A DNA stretch of 7,899 nt from Ferruginibacter sp. (GTDB lineage: Bacteria; Bacteroidota; Bacteroidia; Chitinophagales; Chitinophagaceae): the NCBI GenBank assembly GCA_025357775.1, contig JANXOQ010000035.1:1-7899 (forward strand). The letters run 5' to 3'. The notes under the pieces were generated by a model. The model was not told the origin of the DNA. It worked only from the letters and a program-made list of their open reading frames with translations, and made no database searches. This document shows positions 6,210-7,899 of the stretch, in pieces. Position 1 is the stretch's first letter; each line of letters starts with the position of its first letter. Made by a program: the position numbers and the translations under genes.

Positions 6210-7049
6210 ATGGCAAACAATAAAATGAAAGCAAAATATTTAAACCCTTTTACAGACTTTGGATTTAAAAAAATCTTTGGTGAAGAAGCAAGTAAACCAC
6301 TACTTCTTGACTTCTTGAATGCTTTATTGCCTCAATCTAACAAAATTGTTGACTTAACATTTAAAAATAACGAACAACTTGGACAAACAGACTTTGATAG
6401 AAAAGCCATTTACGATATCTATTGCGAAAATGAAAAAGGAGAAAAATTCATAGTTGAACTACAAAAAGCCAAACAAAATTATTTCAAAGAAAGAACTGTT
6501 TACTATTCAACTTTTCCAATTAGAGAACAAGCAGAAAAAGGGGAATGGAACTACAATTTGAAAGCGGTTTATTGCATTGGCATTTTGGACTTTACTTTTG
6601 ACGACTATGAAACCGAACCTGAAAAAAGCGAAGTAGTTCATACAGTAAAACTTAAAAACCAAAACGGCAGGACGTTTTACGACAAATTGACTTTCATATA
6701 TCTTGAAATGCCAAACTTCAAGCAAACAGAAAATCAATTAAAAACTCGTTTAGACAAATGGCTATATTTCATCAAACATTTGGAGGACTTCCAAACCATA
6801 CCAAGTATATTTTCAGACGAAGTTTTTACTCAAGCCTTTGAGAAAGCAGAATTGGCAAAACTAGGGCAGGATGATTTATTTAATTATGAAATGAATTTGA
6901 AAGTGTACAGAGATTATAAAAGTACAATTGACACAGCTTTTGACGAAGGCAAACTTGAAATGATTAGAGCTTTCAAAAATGCAGGTGCTTCTATAGACAC
7001 AATAATTCAAGCGACAGGGCTAACCAAAGAAGAAGTCGAAAATCTCTAA
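6210..7049 (+). CDS. Gene B: Rpn family nuclease/putative transposase (PDDEXK_2), distant paralog of A and C
   Basis: The protein has 279 residues. The N-terminus LNPFTDFGFKKIFGEEASK is the family signature. The nuclease core has D69 in AIYDIYC and E83-x-Q85 in IVELQ, followed by QNYFKERTVYYSTFPI. The sequence KAVYCIGILDF and a MPNF-KQTENQL-DKWLYFIKHLEDF block match the corresponding A/C blocks (RPVYFIGILEF; LPKFNKTIEQL-DQWTYFIKNAENL). The C-terminal tail ATGLTKEEVENL matches A's TGLTEEEIENL, but the middle differs and only a single EGKLE replaces the four-residue repeats. Predicted to be a Mg-dependent DNA nuclease, perhaps with its own self-inhibiting C-terminus. The ATG at 6210 is taken because it follows the TAAATTTG element; an ATG at 6225 is an alternative. 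It diverges from A, converges on C, and its stop is 13 nt before an attC-like palindrome. Confidence 0.92.
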   Translation: MANNKMKAKYLNPFTDFGFKKIFGEEASKPLLLDFLNALLPQSNKIVDLTFKNNEQLGQTDFDRKAIYDIYCENEKGEKFIVELQKAKQNYFKERTVYYSTFPIREQAEKGEWNYNLKAVYCIGILDFTFDDYETEPEKSEVVHTVKLKNQNGRTFYDKLTFIYLEMPNFKQTENQLKTRLDKWLYFIKHLEDFQTIPSIFSDEVFTQAFEKAELAKLGQDDLFNYEMNLKVYRDYKSTIDTAFDEGKLEMIRAFKNAGASIDTIIQATGLTKEEVENL

Positions 7050-7062
7050 CAAGATTCACTGT

Positions 7063-7256
7063 GCTTAACATTGGGCTTTGTGCAAGTTGGGTGGAAGGAA
7101 TAACAATCGGCTTTTAGTTTTTTATTGTGCTTCAGCTCGGGCTTGATTAGCATCGCCGAACTTTAGAAATTAACTTGTACATTTATTTTTCAATCAGCTT
7201 CAGTTCCTGGCAGAAGAAATTATATTCCCCTACTTTCAAAAAACCCTTCGTTGGAA
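7063..7256. repeat. attC-like long imperfect palindrome between convergent genes B and C
   Basis: The left arm (7067-7102: AACATTGGGCTTTGTGCAAG through GGAAGGAATA) pairs with the right arm (7223-7252: TATTCC through ACCC and CGTT). Matching blocks in order are AAC, GGG, TTT, TG, AAGT, GG and GGAATA, with small bulges. The ends are GCTTAAC (7063-7069, perfect RYYYAAC) and GTTGGAA (7250-7256, six of seven for GTTRRRY). About 120 nt lie between the arms. At 194 bp it is longer than most attC sites. The arm also lies directly behind the stop of gene C, so it serves as the 3' flank of both convergent genes and may help end both transcripts. Confidence 0.5.
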
Positions 7257-7266
7257 GAAAAGCATT

Positions 7267-7542
7267 TTAAAGGTTTTCTATTTCGATTTCTGTTAGCCCT
7301 GTTAATTTTGAAAGGTCAGCATTAGATAAGCCTAATTTTCGTCCCTGTTTTATAACTTCAATTTTCCCTTCAATCTTCCCTTTAATTTCCCCTTTTTTTT
7401 CAGCAAATTCTATTCTGCCTAAGTCGTCTGCTTCTTTTAAGGAAGCTCTTATATAATCATCTAATTCTTCCTTTGTCCAATTTTGTTGATTGGCTTCGGT
7501 ATAAGCTTCTTTCAAACCTTCGTCTTTTACACTTTCAGGCAT
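7267..7542 (-). CDS. Possible internal ORF encoding the C-terminal domain of gene C alone (RpnS-like)
   Basis: The in-frame ATG at 7542-7540 (Met in NLTLMPES) is conserved with gene A and would give a 91-residue protein carrying three repeat units and the HTH-like tail. As for A, there is no visible ribosome-binding site or promoter. The call is by analogy with reported Rpn gene-within-gene antitoxins. Confidence 0.3.
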   Translation of the reverse strand: MPESVKDEGLKEAYTEANQQNWTKEELDDYIRASLKEADDLGRIEFAEKKGEIKGKIEGKIEVIKQGRKLGLSNADLSKLTGLTEIEIENL

Positions 7543-7899
7543 TAGAGTTAAGTTTTCAGCATTTTTTATAAAATAAGTCCATTGGTCAATGCTGGTTTCT
7601 AACTGTTCAATTGATTTGTTAAACTTGGGTAATTCAATAAAGTTAAATTCAACGTCTTGTATAACTTGCTCTTTTGTTTCAACGTCTAAAACTTTATGTC
7701 TGCTGTAATAATTTGCATTTTGTTTACTTATTTCAAATTCAAGAATTCCAATAAAATATACTGGTCTTAGCTTGCTGTATTTTACAGCTTTATCAATTTG
7801 AGAAACGTAGCCTTGGGAAGTATAGTAAAGTATTCTTTTGTGAAAATAGTCAAACTCTGCGACTTGCATTTCTACAATAAAAATGTTTCCTTTTTCGTC
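7267..7899 (-). CDS. Gene C: Rpn family nuclease/putative transposase (PDDEXK_2), 5' partial, near-identical paralog of A
   Basis: The frame stays open to the right edge, so 210 C-terminal residues are visible, corresponding to residues 69-274 of gene A plus a four-residue insertion. The Met at 7869 is internal (VEMQVAEF). The E-x-Q part of the nuclease motif is present; the motif Asp lies outside the window. It differs from A by only three substitutions (T to S in FNKTIEQ, S to A in LSNSDL, E to I near the end) and one extra GKIE. Predicted activity is as for A: a DNA endonuclease with a regulatory C-terminal domain. It converges on B across the palindrome at 7063-7256, and its stop is 11 nt from the palindrome's end. 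Confidence 0.92.
   Translation of the reverse strand, partial: DEKGNIFIVEMQVAEFDYFHKRILYYTSQGYVSQIDKAVKYSKLRPVYFIGILEFEISKQNANYYSRHKVLDVETKEQVIQDVEFNFIELPKFNKSIEQLETSIDQWTYFIKNAENLTLMPESVKDEGLKEAYTEANQQNWTKEELDDYIRASLKEADDLGRIEFAEKKGEIKGKIEGKIEVIKQGRKLGLSNADLSKLTGLTEIEIENL
7357..7392 (-). repeat. Four-residue coding repeat GEIK-GKIE-GKIE in gene C (three units)
   Basis: Three 12-bp units; one more than gene A. The extra unit is a clean in-frame tandem duplication (TTCCCTTCAATC type on the plus strand). Confidence 0.87.

Larger units (their letters stand above)
7267..7899 (-). repeat. Long direct repeat, copy 2 (gene C; partner 5149-5769)
   Basis: This is the partner of the gene A copy. Similarity starts around the stop codon (GCATTTT-A-AGG on both sides) and runs to the window edge, so its far end is not seen. 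Beyond the stop, exact identity is lost and only the palindrome arm is still recognisable. Confidence 0.9.

Noticed and set aside
6507..6737. 76-residue minus-strand frame inside gene B
   Set aside because: Shadow of a well-supported Rpn coding frame.
5103..7102. Insertion sequence with terminal inverted repeats around genes A and B
   Set aside because: The inverted arms do flank the pair, but the right-hand arm belongs to a two-armed palindrome, no target-site duplication is seen at the outer edges, and Rpn proteins labelled 'transposase' are not typical IS transposases.
7869..7899. Met at 7869 as the start of gene C
   Set aside because: It aligns with an internal Met of gene A (VEMQVAEF) and the frame continues identically to the window edge.
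1..7899. tRNA, rRNA or riboswitch
   Set aside because: No cloverleaf-like conserved arms, rRNA signatures or known riboswitch motifs were seen in the intergenic stretches.

Overview
The window looks like chromosomal DNA of a member of the Bacteroidota, possibly from the Chitinophagaceae/Sphingobacteriales side. The evidence is a giant extracellular protein ending in a type IX secretion (Por) sorting domain, TAnnTTTG-type promoter elements, AT-rich composition, no Shine-Dalgarno sequences, and copies of a short dispersed repeat with the core GAGCTTGTCGAA.

Left part (1-4637): the 3' portion of one very long gene for a secreted, cysteine-containing, beta-sandwich-rich adhesin-like protein. It is cut by the left edge and closed by a strong rho-independent terminator. 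Next comes about 500 bp without a gene (4638-5148). This holds one isolated and three tandem copies of the GTCGAA repeat, small hairpins and palindromes, and one arm of a larger imperfect palindrome.

Right part (5149-7899): three genes of the Rpn / PD-(D/E)XK family ('recombination-promoting nuclease/putative transposase', PDDEXK_2). Gene A (minus) and gene B (plus) diverge from a 236-bp spacer. Gene C (minus, cut by the right edge) converges on B. A and C are near-identical paralogs, while B is a distant relative. The spacers carry attC-like imperfect palindromes: 6034-6125 between A and B, 7063-7256 between B and C, and a related degenerate element at 4975-5136 beyond the 3' end of A. The arrangement resembles a gene-cassette array of a chromosomal integron, but no integrase is in view.

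The most interesting observation is a four-residue repeat (GEIK/GKIE) in the C-terminal part of A and C, whose copy number differs by exactly one 12-bp unit. Variable four-residue repeats in the C-terminal domain are a reported hallmark of Rpn toxin-antitoxin, gene-within-gene phage-defence systems. A and C each also have an in-frame internal ATG that would give an 87- or 91-residue C-terminal protein. My reading, an inference, is a cluster of Rpn defence modules carried on mobile cassette-like units next to a surface-protein gene.
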